NCBI GenBank assembly: GCA_965112735.1
Contig: OZ218963.1
Location: 1,798,001 to 1,862,000 of the forward strand
DNA length: 64,000 bases
Direction: 5' to 3'
Source of the DNA: Phaeosaccion multiseriatum
Taxonomy: Eukaryota; Ochrophyta, other classes
A model generated the notes under the pieces. That model made no database searches, was not told where the DNA came from, and saw only the letters and a list, made by a program, of their open reading frames with translations. Shown here in pieces: positions 24,595 to 36,004 of the stretch (positions are counted from its first letter, which is position 1; each line of letters starts with the position of its first letter). The translations under genes were made by a program, and so were the position numbers.

Positions 24595-26552
24595 ATGGCT
24601 TCTTTACGAGCGATGCAACTGCTCATGGCGGCACTGCTCGCTGTCTCCGCGCACGGCTTCATGGCGGGCTCTCCTCTCCGCACGCAGGTCTGCCTGTAGC
24701 AGGCCTTGTATATCCCATCCGATCCCCCACACAGACGTACATGACATGTTTCGTGGCACCCTCCTTCTTTCTCATCCTTCTCCTTCCTGTGGGGCTTGCA
24801 TTTGTTGTTCACGCCCTGCTCCTCTCGTTTTGTCTCGATCCAGGCAACTGCTGCGGCTAGTCGCGGGAGGAGTGATCGTGTGACTGGGCCCACGTCCGGG
24901 CATGCGGCAGGCCCGAGCCGTGTGGTGAGGCACATGGCCCTCCAAACAGAGGAGCAGAAGGCGGCAAAGGCTAAGAAGCTTGAGGCAAAGAAGAGGATGA
25001 AGGCCGCAGCGAAGGAAAAGAAGAAGAAGGCGCGAGAGGAACAGAGGGAATTGGCCCAGCAGAACATTGCCATACAAGAGAAGGAGATGGAAGAGAAGCG
25101 GGCAGCAGCAGGCTTGCCCCCAAGCAGTGGCGGCAGTAGCACTAGTAGTGGCGGGACAGCGGCCACCAGCGGTCCCATCAAGTTATATGTCAAGGTGCGC
25201 AGCGGGAGAGAGACGTGGTTATAACTTCATGACAAGACTTGGTTGCAACGAAGAGGGAGGGATACGCACGTCTATGCACGCGAGCCTCACGCCCTCCCCC
25301 CGCCCCACCCCCTTGCACTGTGTGTATACACTACCTCTCCCACAGGCGGGCGCCACTGGGAAGGCGCTGGGAGACTGTCCCTTTGCGCAGGCTGTGCAGA
25401 TGGCCCTCTACCACAAGGGTCTCAAATTCGATCTCATCCCCTGTGCGCCGGACGCGAAGCCGGACTGGCTAGTGGAGGAGTACGGAGGCTCCATGCCCGC
25501 AATGGTGCACGACGGAGAGTGCTACACGGAGAGGTGAGTGGTAAGCAAGAGGAGCGGGGCGTGCAACGCGGGGGAAGAGAGGAGGGCCAGGTTGACACGA
25601 TCACCCCTTCGCGGTATTGAGACAGACATAGAGAAAGAGGGGGAGAAGAAAGAGAGGTCCCTTATGGTACCATCCACTCCAACTCACCCATATGCCTCCA
25701 CACCCTGTGCTGTGCCTTGTCGTCCTGCTGTCCCTCTCAGCGCCGACATCGTTGAATACATTGATTACTTCTTCAAGGACGCACCCCTCGCCCCCGAAGG
25801 TACCGAGGACAGAATTGAGAAGGCAATGGAAGTGACACAGCCCTTCTTCGGAAAGCTCGCCAAGTGAGTCAGTCAGTCTGCTGCATGAGATAGTTGCCTC
25901 TGCCTCTTCTCCACTGCACTGTGGCAACCCCGTTGTGTGTGATGTGACAAGAGAGTCACACTCTCACTCACTCTTGACCCCCAACTTGTCCGACCCAACC
26001 CAACCCACTTTGTGGTGTGTCAATAGATGCATCAAGAACCTCGACGCTTCGACCGACAAGCCACTGGTGAGCGACGTCATGACGGAGCTGGAGAAGGTGG
26101 ACAAGTTCCTCAAGGAGGGGGAAGGTCCGTTTCTGTGCGGGGACAAGATCACCATGGCGGACTGCTTCTTCGCACCCAAGCTCTACCACGCCAAGGTGAG
26201 TGTGTCAGTTTGCAGTTTGCAGTTTAGGTGACCTTGAGTTTGAGTGATTGAAAAACGAAATGCCGACCTATCGGAGTGCCCTCCAAGAGCTTCCTACGTT
26301 TTCTCTCTCTCTTGCTCTTGCTCTTTCTCTCTCTCTCTCTCTCTCTCTCTTTGACTTTGCCCTTACCCTTGCCCTCGCCCTGCACAGACGACGCTTGCCC
26401 AGTTCAAGAACACGATCATTCCTCCCGACCTGGAGAAGCTGCAGGCCTACATGGACGCCATGTTCGTGACGGAGACATGGCAGAAGAGCTCCTACCCTCC
26501 CGACGTAGTGGTGTGGGGCTGGAACAACGCCCGCGGTACCCAGGCCAAGTAA
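24595..26552 (+). CDS. Dehydroascorbate reductase/CLIC-like glutathione S-transferase, plastid-targeted
   Basis: Six exons (24595-24687, 24844-25194, 25346-25533, 25741-25863, 26027-26195, 26388-26552) join in frame to 362 aa. The thioredoxin-fold part contains GDCPFAQAVQMALYHKGL. The GDCPF motif, with its single Cys, is the signature of dehydroascorbate reductases and chloride-intracellular-channel proteins. It is followed by GSMPAMVHDGECYTESADI, the glutathione-binding cis-Pro and Glu-Ser segment. The all-helical C-domain includes FLCGDKITMADCFFAPKLYH. The N-terminus is a signal peptide ending SAHGF, suggesting plastid import. Between targeting signal and enzyme there is an unusual stretch of about 45 Lys/Glu/Ala-rich residues, a predicted single helix. 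The likely role is recycling of oxidised ascorbate with glutathione in the plastid; DHAR versus other GST activity cannot be settled here. Confidence 0.85.
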
Positions 26553-27149
26553 TGCGCCATCACAATCGGTCAGAAGATCTCTCACTCATGCTTGACTTGA
26601 TTAGAGCTCTCATGCCCTCCACTCATGCTTGACTAAACCGGACAGTCAATCGGGAAGACGCGGGCGGGGGGAGAGGAATAAGGCAGAGAGTTCTTCATCA
26701 AAGCTGATGAGCAGAGGCACATACCTCACCTGAACCGTGACTTTTGTTACTTTCTCCCAGGGGAAGTTCACTGTCCCGTGTGGTCTCACACGCCGTGTCG
26801 GGTGTTCTTCTCAATCAAATTACGCTCCCGCAACCCCTGCGGTGCATGCAAGCCAGCGGTCGACAATCACTACCATCCCAGCGAGGGTTGGTTGCTGATC
26901 TTTGTAGTGTTTGAATTAATTTAAATTAGAGACTAAGAGACCACAGAGAGAAGCGCCCCATCAAGAAGAGCCCGACTCGTGCTGTATGTGCTTTTTGCAG
27001 TACTTGAACATCAGCGGGTGCAACTCAATATATATATAGCACCTTCCCGCTCTCCACTGTTTATGTTTACAATACTCTGTTTGAATAGCAGTGCTTTCCC
27101 CAAAGTACGGCAGCTCATCTATCCCAATACATGTGTTGTGCTCATACTC
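26553..27149. other. Intergenic stretch between converging genes
   Basis: No gene is supported. An AT-rich patch (about 26910-26930) and a short TATATATATA run near 27030 are present. Confidence 0.5.
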
Positions 27150-30100
27150 TCAGGTAGGTGGTGTCGGCTTGACCCCATGGCTGCCCCGAACACGGGGCGG
27201 AGTAGGAGGGGGAGGAGGAAGGGATGGCAGTGGAACGCCGGACCTCACATCACCCGAAGAAGATGTGGGGTGACGGGGCGTAGGCCGACCACACCCTCGA
27301 AAATCCGCGTTGCCCTTGCTGAAATCGGAACCGGACCGGGACGCCGACCCGGACCCCGATACGGATCCCGATCCCGAGCGCGTAGGGAAAGGCGAGAGGG
27401 ATAGAGCCTCCCTTGGCGGCAGAGGGGGTGCCACTCCTTCTGCTGGCCAGAGCTTGTTGCTGCTGCTCGCTCCTCCTCCTCTCCCCTCCCGTTGTCGTCG
27501 CTGCTGCCCCCCTCCACCACGCGCAGGGGAGCCTCGTCGGGGCTCCTTCTCCTTCTCTTCCTTCTCGCCCTCTTCCCCTTCCTCTTTTCCGCCGCCTTCC
27601 GAGCCGGAGGCTGACCTCAGCGCCTTTTGGGCCCAAGCCAGCTGCTCTCGAAGCTTTACAACCTCCGTCTCCAGCTGAAGGGCCCGTGGATCTCCTCCTC
27701 CTCCGTTAGTCCCCTTTCTTTCTTCCCTTCCTTGGCGCTCCGCGTCTTTCCTCTCGCCCTCGTTCGCATCACCATCGTTGGCACCCCCTCCCTCCACCTG
27801 CTCTTCCTCGTCTTCTTCGTCAAGATCCATGTTTAGCTCGTGCGGCATCGCTGTCGCATCCATTCCTTCCTCGTCTTCCTCCTCCTCCTCCTCCTCCTCC
27901 TCCTCCTCCTCCTCCTCGTCTCCTTCCAGCAACTCCTCCTCTGCCTGCACCTTCTCCTTCTCCATCCTCTGCTTGACTGCCCTCTCCAACAGCTTGCTTC
28001 GCACCAAGGCACGTAATCGCATCATCACCGACACCACAATGCCCCCCACCTCCGCACCCCGGATAGCCTTGGCTAGGCCTCGGAGCCAGGGCACGGCCGT
28101 CAACAGACAGATGGCCACAAAGTGGATCCCCGAGGGGTCGCGTGGGTCCTCATGGACCTCGATGAGTTGTTTGATGGCAGTCAGCACCCATTTGTCCAGG
28201 AAATCGCCACCAAACACCTGCCAATTCACCCGCGCACGACGAGAGTGAGGAAGTGGGAGGGGAGGGGAGGGGCTTAGACGAAGTGGACTCCCCTGCAACT
28301 AGTTGACTGAAGCTGCCATCTAGCACACGAAGATGCACACATACTAAGTACGGAAGTAGATAAGAGACGTTAGAAGGGAAACGAAAGAAGTTTTTGAAAG
28401 GGAAATGAACGAATGCTTATGCACGGACTGACGCACAACGCCATTGCACAAACAACACAGGAAAACACAACCACAACAGACCCCTTTCAAAACCGCACAG
28501 GAACACAGCCATACAACAGCCATACAACACACCTTGAGCAGAGTGAGGTACATCTGCGCCTTGTGCTCCTCATGTGCCTGCGTCAAGTGATGCACAAACA
28601 CGGGCAAGTGCGGCGCGCGCTCCTTCATCGTGGGGAACTGCCCACTGTACCACGCTACAACCGCCAAGTGCAGGCGGCGCCGCTGTTTGAAGGGCGTGGA
28701 GGAGTAGACTTGGTCGAGGAAGAGGATGTCGTGCGCAGCGCTCAACGTCTTCTCGTCCGCGGACAGGGACACAAAGCCCAGCGCGCTCAGGTGCTGCAGA
28801 CAAGCGAGGAGAGCCTCTCCGCTGCCCACCACCTCGCTTCCTGCTGCCGCTCCTCCTCCTCCTCCTCCTCCTCCTCCTGCTCCTCCTCCTGGTGCTGCTG
28901 CTACTGTTGCCTTTCCTCCTGTTGCTGCACCCAGGCGAGCGCTGCTGCCGCGACGATATCGCCTCTTGAGGATGTCAAGCACCGGAGAAAAGCTGCACAT
29001 TCATTCACACATGATGGACCGGAGAAGGGAGAGGAGGAGTTGAGTGAATGAGTACTTGTTTGTCCCTCTTCGTGCGTGTACCCCCATCCTGCTCGCATAG
29101 CTTTTGCTCCGTGGACACAACACAGCGACATCACTCCGAAACCTTACCTGGCATCATGGTACTGGGGCTCCATTGCGGGGGTTGACGACGAGGGGGCCAC
29201 AACCACTGCCCCGGTGTCCTCCTGCTGTAGGTGGTGGTGGTGGTGGTGGTGGCGGTGGTGGTTGTTGTTGTTTGCCTTACTCACACTCTTGCGCATACTT
29301 GCCACCATCATCTTCCAGTACTCTGCATACGGGCCACTGGATAGTATATCCCTGTGGAGCGTCGATTGTGTGGGAGAGAGATGGATGAAAAGGTTGGATA
29401 CGGTTAGAGAGAGAGCTTCAAGACGGGCAGAGCTCTGAGAAAAGAAACCCAGCAGCCCTAGGCACGCACTCAGACACTTGAGAAGCTGCCCTCGGGTCTT
29501 TCTCACCGAAGTAAGGCCACTTGTACCGTGCCCCCTACGACTGCCACGGCCCTCATAATGTAGCGCAGGGGAGGAGCGAGCCCGCTGAGCCTCCGCGCCA
29601 ATTGCCTGGCCACATGCAAGGGTATCCAGCTGGCGGCCTTGAGCAGGTGTCTGAACTCCGTGTTGCCCAGATAAAAGGTACCTTCCCACTCATAGCCCAT
29701 TTCCGAGTCTGGGCTGACGAGGTGGAACGCAATCTCGCGCACGTATTCCACCTGTCCCCCCGTGCGAAGCCACAGAAGGTTCTCCAACACTTCCTCTACG
29801 TAACGGCTTTGGAGCATGGTGGGTAGCAGACGCCGAAATGCACGTCGGGAGAGCGTCTCTCCCCTCCGTGCACTCAACAGATCCTTGATGGTCTCGTCTT
29901 CCTCCTCCACTTGCCCACTGCCCACCGACAGGAGTAGCGAATCGTCGTCTGGCGTCAAGTACAGGTTGCTGTCTCCCCGAGTTAGCAAGGATGGCTTACT
30001 GGCCTCTACACCCCCTTCTTCGATGGTCGCAAAATGCACAGATTCTCCACCACCTGTCGCGGAGGAACCACTTCCCGACCCTTCGAGAGGAAAGTCTACC

Positions 30101-33100
30101 TGTGGTGATCCCCCCCTCCATCCTCGGCCATAGGCCGCAGCACTGAGACCAGGGGCGAAGATCTGCAGGGAGGAAACAGAGTGGGGGGGGGGGGCAGCAC
30201 ATCACGCATTTGATTGAGAGGACTCAAGGAAAAAGCGTGCATCTTACCGTCACGGGGCGCTCCTTGCCCTTGACAAGGATGTCCTCAAACGCTCGGAAGA
30301 CGAGGCTCTTACTCATCGTGCAGTCTTCTCTCGTGGCCAGATCTAGCAGCACAGCCTCGCTGTACACCGGGGTAAAGCCACCACCCACGACTCTGACGCC
30401 TGGCGAGACAGCAGCAGCAGCAGGCATTGCCCTGCCACCGTAGGTATGACTGCCTCTGCGAAAGCTGCTGCTGCGCGTCTTGGCAAATAAGCCCCGAGGA
30501 GGAGGAGGAGGAGGGGGGGGGGACGCACTACCTTCTCCACAGCCCTGTGATTTTTGCTCTTGCACTCGCTTCTCTTCCTGCCGACTGCTGTCTCTTCCAC
30601 TTTCTCCAAGCCCCTCTGCTCCGCTCCTTGCCCGTCCTATTTCCTCGCCTCCTTCTTCCCCGTCGACTCTCCCCCCCTTCCCCGCGTCTGCACCTGTGTC
30701 TATGTCTTCTTCTTCTCCAATGGCCGAGGGAGGCAGCACCTCCCGAGACAGGGGAGAGAACAAACGCTCCACCGCAGTTCCAGTGGAAATGGCACCGCCG
30801 TGGGCAAGACTGCTCCCCGTTGTTGCCGGCTGTTGCTGGTCGCCCCAACGCCTCGAAAGAGATGCGTGTGTGGGGGATGAGGCCACAAAGAGGTCCGAAT
30901 TGCCGGCAAGGGGTGGCACTGCCCCACCAACACCCCTTCCGCTCCCCTCTGCAGCTGCTGTTGGCGACGCTGCGCCTGCCATTGTATTCGAGCTTCTCCT
31001 CAGCATGTGCTGGGAGGCGACCACGTGTGACATACTGCCTCTCCGGAGACCCCCCCCTCCTCCTCTTGCTGCTGCTGCTGCTCCTGCTGCTGCTGCTGCT
31101 GCTGCTGTTGCTCCTCCTTCCCCGCCGCCCTCCCCCCAAGCCTCATTCGCTGTCGTGGCTTTGACCTTGAGTTCCGAGTCAGCTTTCGACCGGACCCCCA
31201 TCAGCCGGGCACTGGAGCGTTGGGTATACGAAACGAACCGAAAGTGTTAGTGCGGTGGCGGTGAAGAAGAGAGTCAGGAATTGGGCGAAGCGGCAGAGGG
31301 GATTGAGAGTGGAAGCATGTGCGTGTGGGTATCGATAAGTCTTGCAAGAGATAAAGATGGGGAAAAAGGGGGAGGGGGTGAGAAACTCGCAGAGACAGCA
31401 CACTCTTGAAGACGCACAAGGAGCAGGCAAGGCGGCGTGACTGTTCCAGAGAACGTTCAAGAGAGCTGCTCCTCTTCACCTGAGGTTGACGGTATCCGCA
31501 ACCATTGCGTACTCTCGGCGAGACTGCGATCCCAGTGAGGCACAGAACACAGGCCCAGTGGAGATGCCCATACCTGGGAGGAGAAGAGGCAAACGCGTGG
31601 AGCGGAGCAAGGTGGGAACATAGGAACCATGTGCGACGATGGGTGGTGAGTGAGTGAGTGAGTGAGTGAGTCAGATGTGCAGCATGGGCAGCCGTGGATT
31701 GAGGTGCAGTGTAGAGTGAGTGGGCCTGAGCTGACCCCAACGTCGGAGTTAAGCGATCTTCCGGACTCAGGAGCGGGCACACAAAACGGCAAGCAAGTCG
31801 GCTGCGTGATGAGCTATTCTTCGTACAGCCAATGATCACACACACCGAAGCAAAAAGGTGCAAACCACGGTTACGACTGGGCACTTACTGCATTGGGCCT
31901 GTCCGGTGTTGTGGAGCTCCTGCTCTATGTCCAAGGCGCAGTGGCAGGCCCGAGCCGCCGGCATGTGGCCCATGGAGCTCCCCAGCCCGAAGCCAGCCAC
32001 GAGTACCATACCCTGAGGGCGAGACCACCGACCACCAGTGTGGGGCAGCAAGACGCACCAACAGCAGGAAGAGAAGGCCAAGTGGGACAGCAAGCATGTG
32101 TGCAGGTGTGAGAAAATCATCGCGAATAGAGCTTTCTCCTCCTCCTCTCTCATCCTCCTCTTTCCTCCTCCTCCCCCTCCTCCTCCTCCTCCTCCTCCTC
32201 CTCCTCCTCACCTTGTCGTCCACAGACAGCTCCTTAATGACTCCCTGGTGCCTCCTGAGCAGGAGCTGAAGGATGTTAAAGCTTCCCTGCATGAGCTCCA
32301 GCGCCTTGCCATAGTCCACTGCACTCGACCCTAGGCCCAGGTCCATCGTCAGCTTGACAAACAGCACCGACACTCGCTGTATCTCCGCCAGCAGCCCCAC
32401 TTTCTCCAAACCCACACCCGCACAGACGGGCGCCGGAGCATATCCCCGCAGCGCGCTCGCCACAGCCTGCATCCTTGTAATGGTCCCTCCCTCCAACGCC
32501 TCCATGAGCTTCGACCTCTCAGTGTTGATCATGTCGGCCTGCTGCTGCTGCAGGTGCATCTGCTTCTCAATCCACATCCTCCGCTCGATGGCCATAGAGC
32601 TCCCGTTGGTATTGTAACTCATATTCAGAGCCAACTCACGAATGGAACCCGCCGGCCGCAGCATTAGGTTGGACGGTAGCGGAGGCGAAGACACTCTCCT
32701 CTCTCGGCTCTTCTTTCGCTCCAGCATGAGAGGGGAAGGCGAGCTCAGTCCCTCATCACCGACTCCTCTACTCCCCGTTGCCGCTGCCACCACAGAGAAG
32801 AACGACGCAGCCTCGGGCGGCAACGGAGCAGCCGTTAGCTTCATGAATGGCATTGCTTCGCCGTCGATCTTGACGGTGGTAGCTTGTGCCCCCAGATCAC
32901 CCGTCTCGATTTCATCCGCGAGCCAGCCTGTCCCCTCGAGAACCGCCCAAACCTCCGGAGAGACGACAACTTCGCTGGCGCTCGCGGAGTCGAGAGCCAC
33001 AGAGACCTTTCGGGGACGGACGAGAGGGCGTTTGGGGAACAAGGGAATGAGCAGAAGAGGGGAGGGGGGGGGGGGGGAGCAGCGGCTACGGCGACAAGAA

Positions 33101-33974
33101 TGAGACAACAACAGAAACCCTCCATAAAACGACGGAGGAATACCGTGTCGCTTCATCCCTTCTTTCGTTTTCTCCTCCCCTCCCCTGCTGGACCCACAGG
33201 TCCAACGCGCGGCTGGGATTGACTGAAGGCAAGACATAATACAAACCTGCTCGAATGGCTGGCCCGTGACCACGAGCTGCATGCCCAGCTCGGCTGTGCC
33301 CACGTGGAAGCACACGAGCTTGCCCGCACCAATGCCCACATGCACTGACATGCCCAGGCTCCGGGGGTCTTCCCTGAGTTCCCGCGCGCACTCCCAGCCC
33401 GCCTGTGCACACCGCTGGAAGAGCGGCGTCACAACATCCCCGTCAGTGCCGCTACTGACGATGCGGACGTTGTCTCCTCCAATGCTCCGACCGGCAGAAG
33501 CGGTGCCGCCCTTACAGAACGCCTCCCTCGGACCTGAGAAGGACACCCTTTCCGAAAAATAGGGAGGACGCCGTCCTCCTCCTCCTGCTGCTCCTGTTGC
33601 TGCTATCTCTTGCGCCTTCCTCTTGTCATTCATCGCCCAAATGAGGTCCGCCCCTGGAGCTGTAGCACCGGGCCCGATGGAGCCTGCGACCCTCCTTCCT
33701 GGTGTTCTCCTCTCCGCGGACGCAAACACACTTAGTCCCCTCTGCTTGCGAGGTCGATGAGCTGCCTCCGACATTTGTGAAAGACGCCCCATATTGCCAT
33801 CTCTCTTCCTGCCGTGACTCGTATCAGCCAGCGGGCCACTTCGTGACGCAGCGGCAAACTTCTTGTCGTACATCCTCCTCTCCGGTGGCGGAGAGAGGGA
33901 CGAACGTGTAATCGATGCTCTGGAGGAAGCAGGAGGGCAGGGTCTCCCGGACTTGCTTCCCACCTTCCTCTTCC

Positions 33975-34008
<34 letters not shown>

Positions 34009-35607
34009 GTCCTTTGGAGAGACGGATGCACTCCTGCCCCCCTGTGTATCGCCGTCGCCCTCATCATCATGAGGAGAGGTGTTGTGGAAGATGACTATGA
34101 TGGCATCCCCCGCGATACGTAGCACATCCCCACCATGCCTCTCAACGCAGGTGATGAGCTGACCAAAGTAGTGATTGAGCGTCTCTCGGACGCCTTCTGC
34201 TCCCATCCCTGCCTCCTCTGCTTCATTGCATTGACGATACAGCAGAGTGCCCATCGCAGCCGCATTTCTCGCGGCTTTTCTCATCTGCAGAGGTGAACAA
34301 ATTGGACGGATTAGCATCAGAAAAGTGACAGGAAAGGAAGGTGAGATGAGAACCTTGTGAAGGGAGCAGCTACGCCAGAGGAACACGCTCCACCCCAGCA
34401 AAAAGTGGCAAAAGAGGCCGAGAGACAAAGGGAGGGCGAAAGAAAGAGCCGTTTTGGAGACATGCTGCAAGCATCCTCCCCGGTGTACCTGCGGCGGGAT
34501 CATTCCCGTGCCAAAGGCCTCGCACAACTTGGTGAAGCCCGTGAGGTCCGCCATCATCAATACGCCGTCCACTTGCTCGACGGAGCTCGCCATCTCCATC
34601 CTGTCCTTGCTGCCCTTTGGGGCCTCGGAGAGAGCGGCAATTTTGCGCAGGGCAAGGGTTGGGAGGAAGCGAGCCATTGTCGCGTAGTCGTCGTCGTCGA
34701 AGTCGTCGTTTCCCTCGTTGTGCTGCTCAGAGCACACGTTCGGGAGGAGGAGGAGAGAGAGGGGGGGGGAAAGACGGGGACACGTTTCGTCAATGTCAAT
34801 CCTCTACAAGCCGCGCACAAACGAGGGAGGGGGGGCCTCGGGGACTAACGAAGCAAGCACTGCATCGAAAACAACTTTGCAGGCAGCAAGCGTATGACCC
34901 CACCTCTGCAATGAGGTCGGGATCGGCAACGGCCGCCGCCGTGGACTTCCCTCCCAGAAAGTTTCTCCTGAGTGTGGCCACATCAGCCAGCTTGGCACCC
35001 ATCACCTCCTTGCGGTGGGAAGGAGGCGACTCCGGCCGCCGGGGATCCGCGCCAGCTCCCCCGCCTCCTCCCCCTCCCCCTCCTCCTCCTCCTCCTCCTT
35101 CTAGAGCTTGGTCATGACCATCGCAGTCTCCCTCGGGGCCCATATATAATTCATGGGCCTTGCCCTCTTCCAGGCTCCTCACACGACTCTGCACAGACCA
35201 ACTGGTCCATGAAGAGTTCCCTCGAGGCGAGGTTGCTGAGGACCGAGTCGGGGAGTACGACAATGATGTTGGGATGATGGGAGCGCGCTTCCTCTGCTTC
35301 ATGGTCAGCGGTGTGGTTGGCGTGGGATGCACCCTCGAATACTTCCCCTCTTCCTCCACTACTGGTTTCAAAGGGAAATCCTTCTTTCGTTGCCTGTCCA
35401 GCTGTAGCGTCGGTGGGGCCATACCTGCTGGCATCCCGCAGAGAGGACGGTTCTGCTCTCTTTCCACCTTTCCACCACTGCTGCTGCAGCTGCTACCGCC
35501 GCCGCTGCCGCCTTTAATGCCTCCATTAGGGGCCGACACGGCAAATAGCACCCCGCCGCTCCTGTTACTGCTGCTGCTGCTGCTGCCGCTGTTGTTGACC
35601 CCCCCCC

Positions 35608-35645
<38 letters not shown>

Positions 35646-35806
35646 GTTTGATCACTGTTCTCATCTTGGTAGATTTGGGCGCGCAAGTCACTCCTGTCTT
35701 CTTCTCCTGGCACCCCCTCCATCTTGTTCAACTGCTGCTTTCCCCTTCTCCTTTCCCAACGGGATTCTTGTGGAGTTCCCCAGCATCCTCCGCATTTACG
35801 ACACAA
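27150..35806 (-). CDS. Soluble-type (ADCY10-like) adenylyl cyclase with two class III cyclase domains
   Basis: Eleven exons on the minus strand (35806-34904, 34722-34489, 34284-33247, 33006-32212, 32012-31889, 31573-31480, 31211-30248, 30162-29507, 29351-29148, 28992-28533, 28217-27150) join in frame to 2179 aa. After a Gln/Gly/Ser-rich N-terminus comes cyclase domain C1. It has both metal-binding Asp positions, MMADLTGFTKL (about D360) and GGDVLRIAGDAI (about D439), and a Ser/Lys-rich insertion. C2 has FVKLTMDLG in place of the first metal site, then DDKGMVLVAGFGL, ISTGPVFCASLGSQSRREY and DTVNLSARL. The Asn and Arg expected to stabilise the transition state are therefore present. A long Ala/Gly insertion splits C2 before FRAFEDILVKGKERPVTIF. 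Winged-helix and helical repeats follow; no Walker A motif was seen. An alternative start is 35722. Product: cAMP from ATP, probably responsive to bicarbonate or Ca2+ as in the family. Confidence 0.88.
27878..27916. repeat. (CTC)n tract coding poly-Glu
   Basis: Thirteen or so CTC triplets in the last exon of the adenylyl cyclase gene encode a run of Glu residues in the acidic C-terminal region. Confidence 0.85.
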
Positions 35807-36004
35807 CCGCCCCCATCCTACTTACTCAGCCTTCGGCTTTGCCCCGAGACAACTTGTGATTGGGGTTGCTTCTTCTCGTTTAAGGTGGGAGGGCTGGGAG
35901 GGTACTATTTGAATAGAAGGTCGATCCTGAGTTTGTCGTCCACTGCCATCTGTCCGATCTGGCTGCTGTGTCGCGTCGAGTCATAGGAAACAATAAAAAA
36001 GGGA

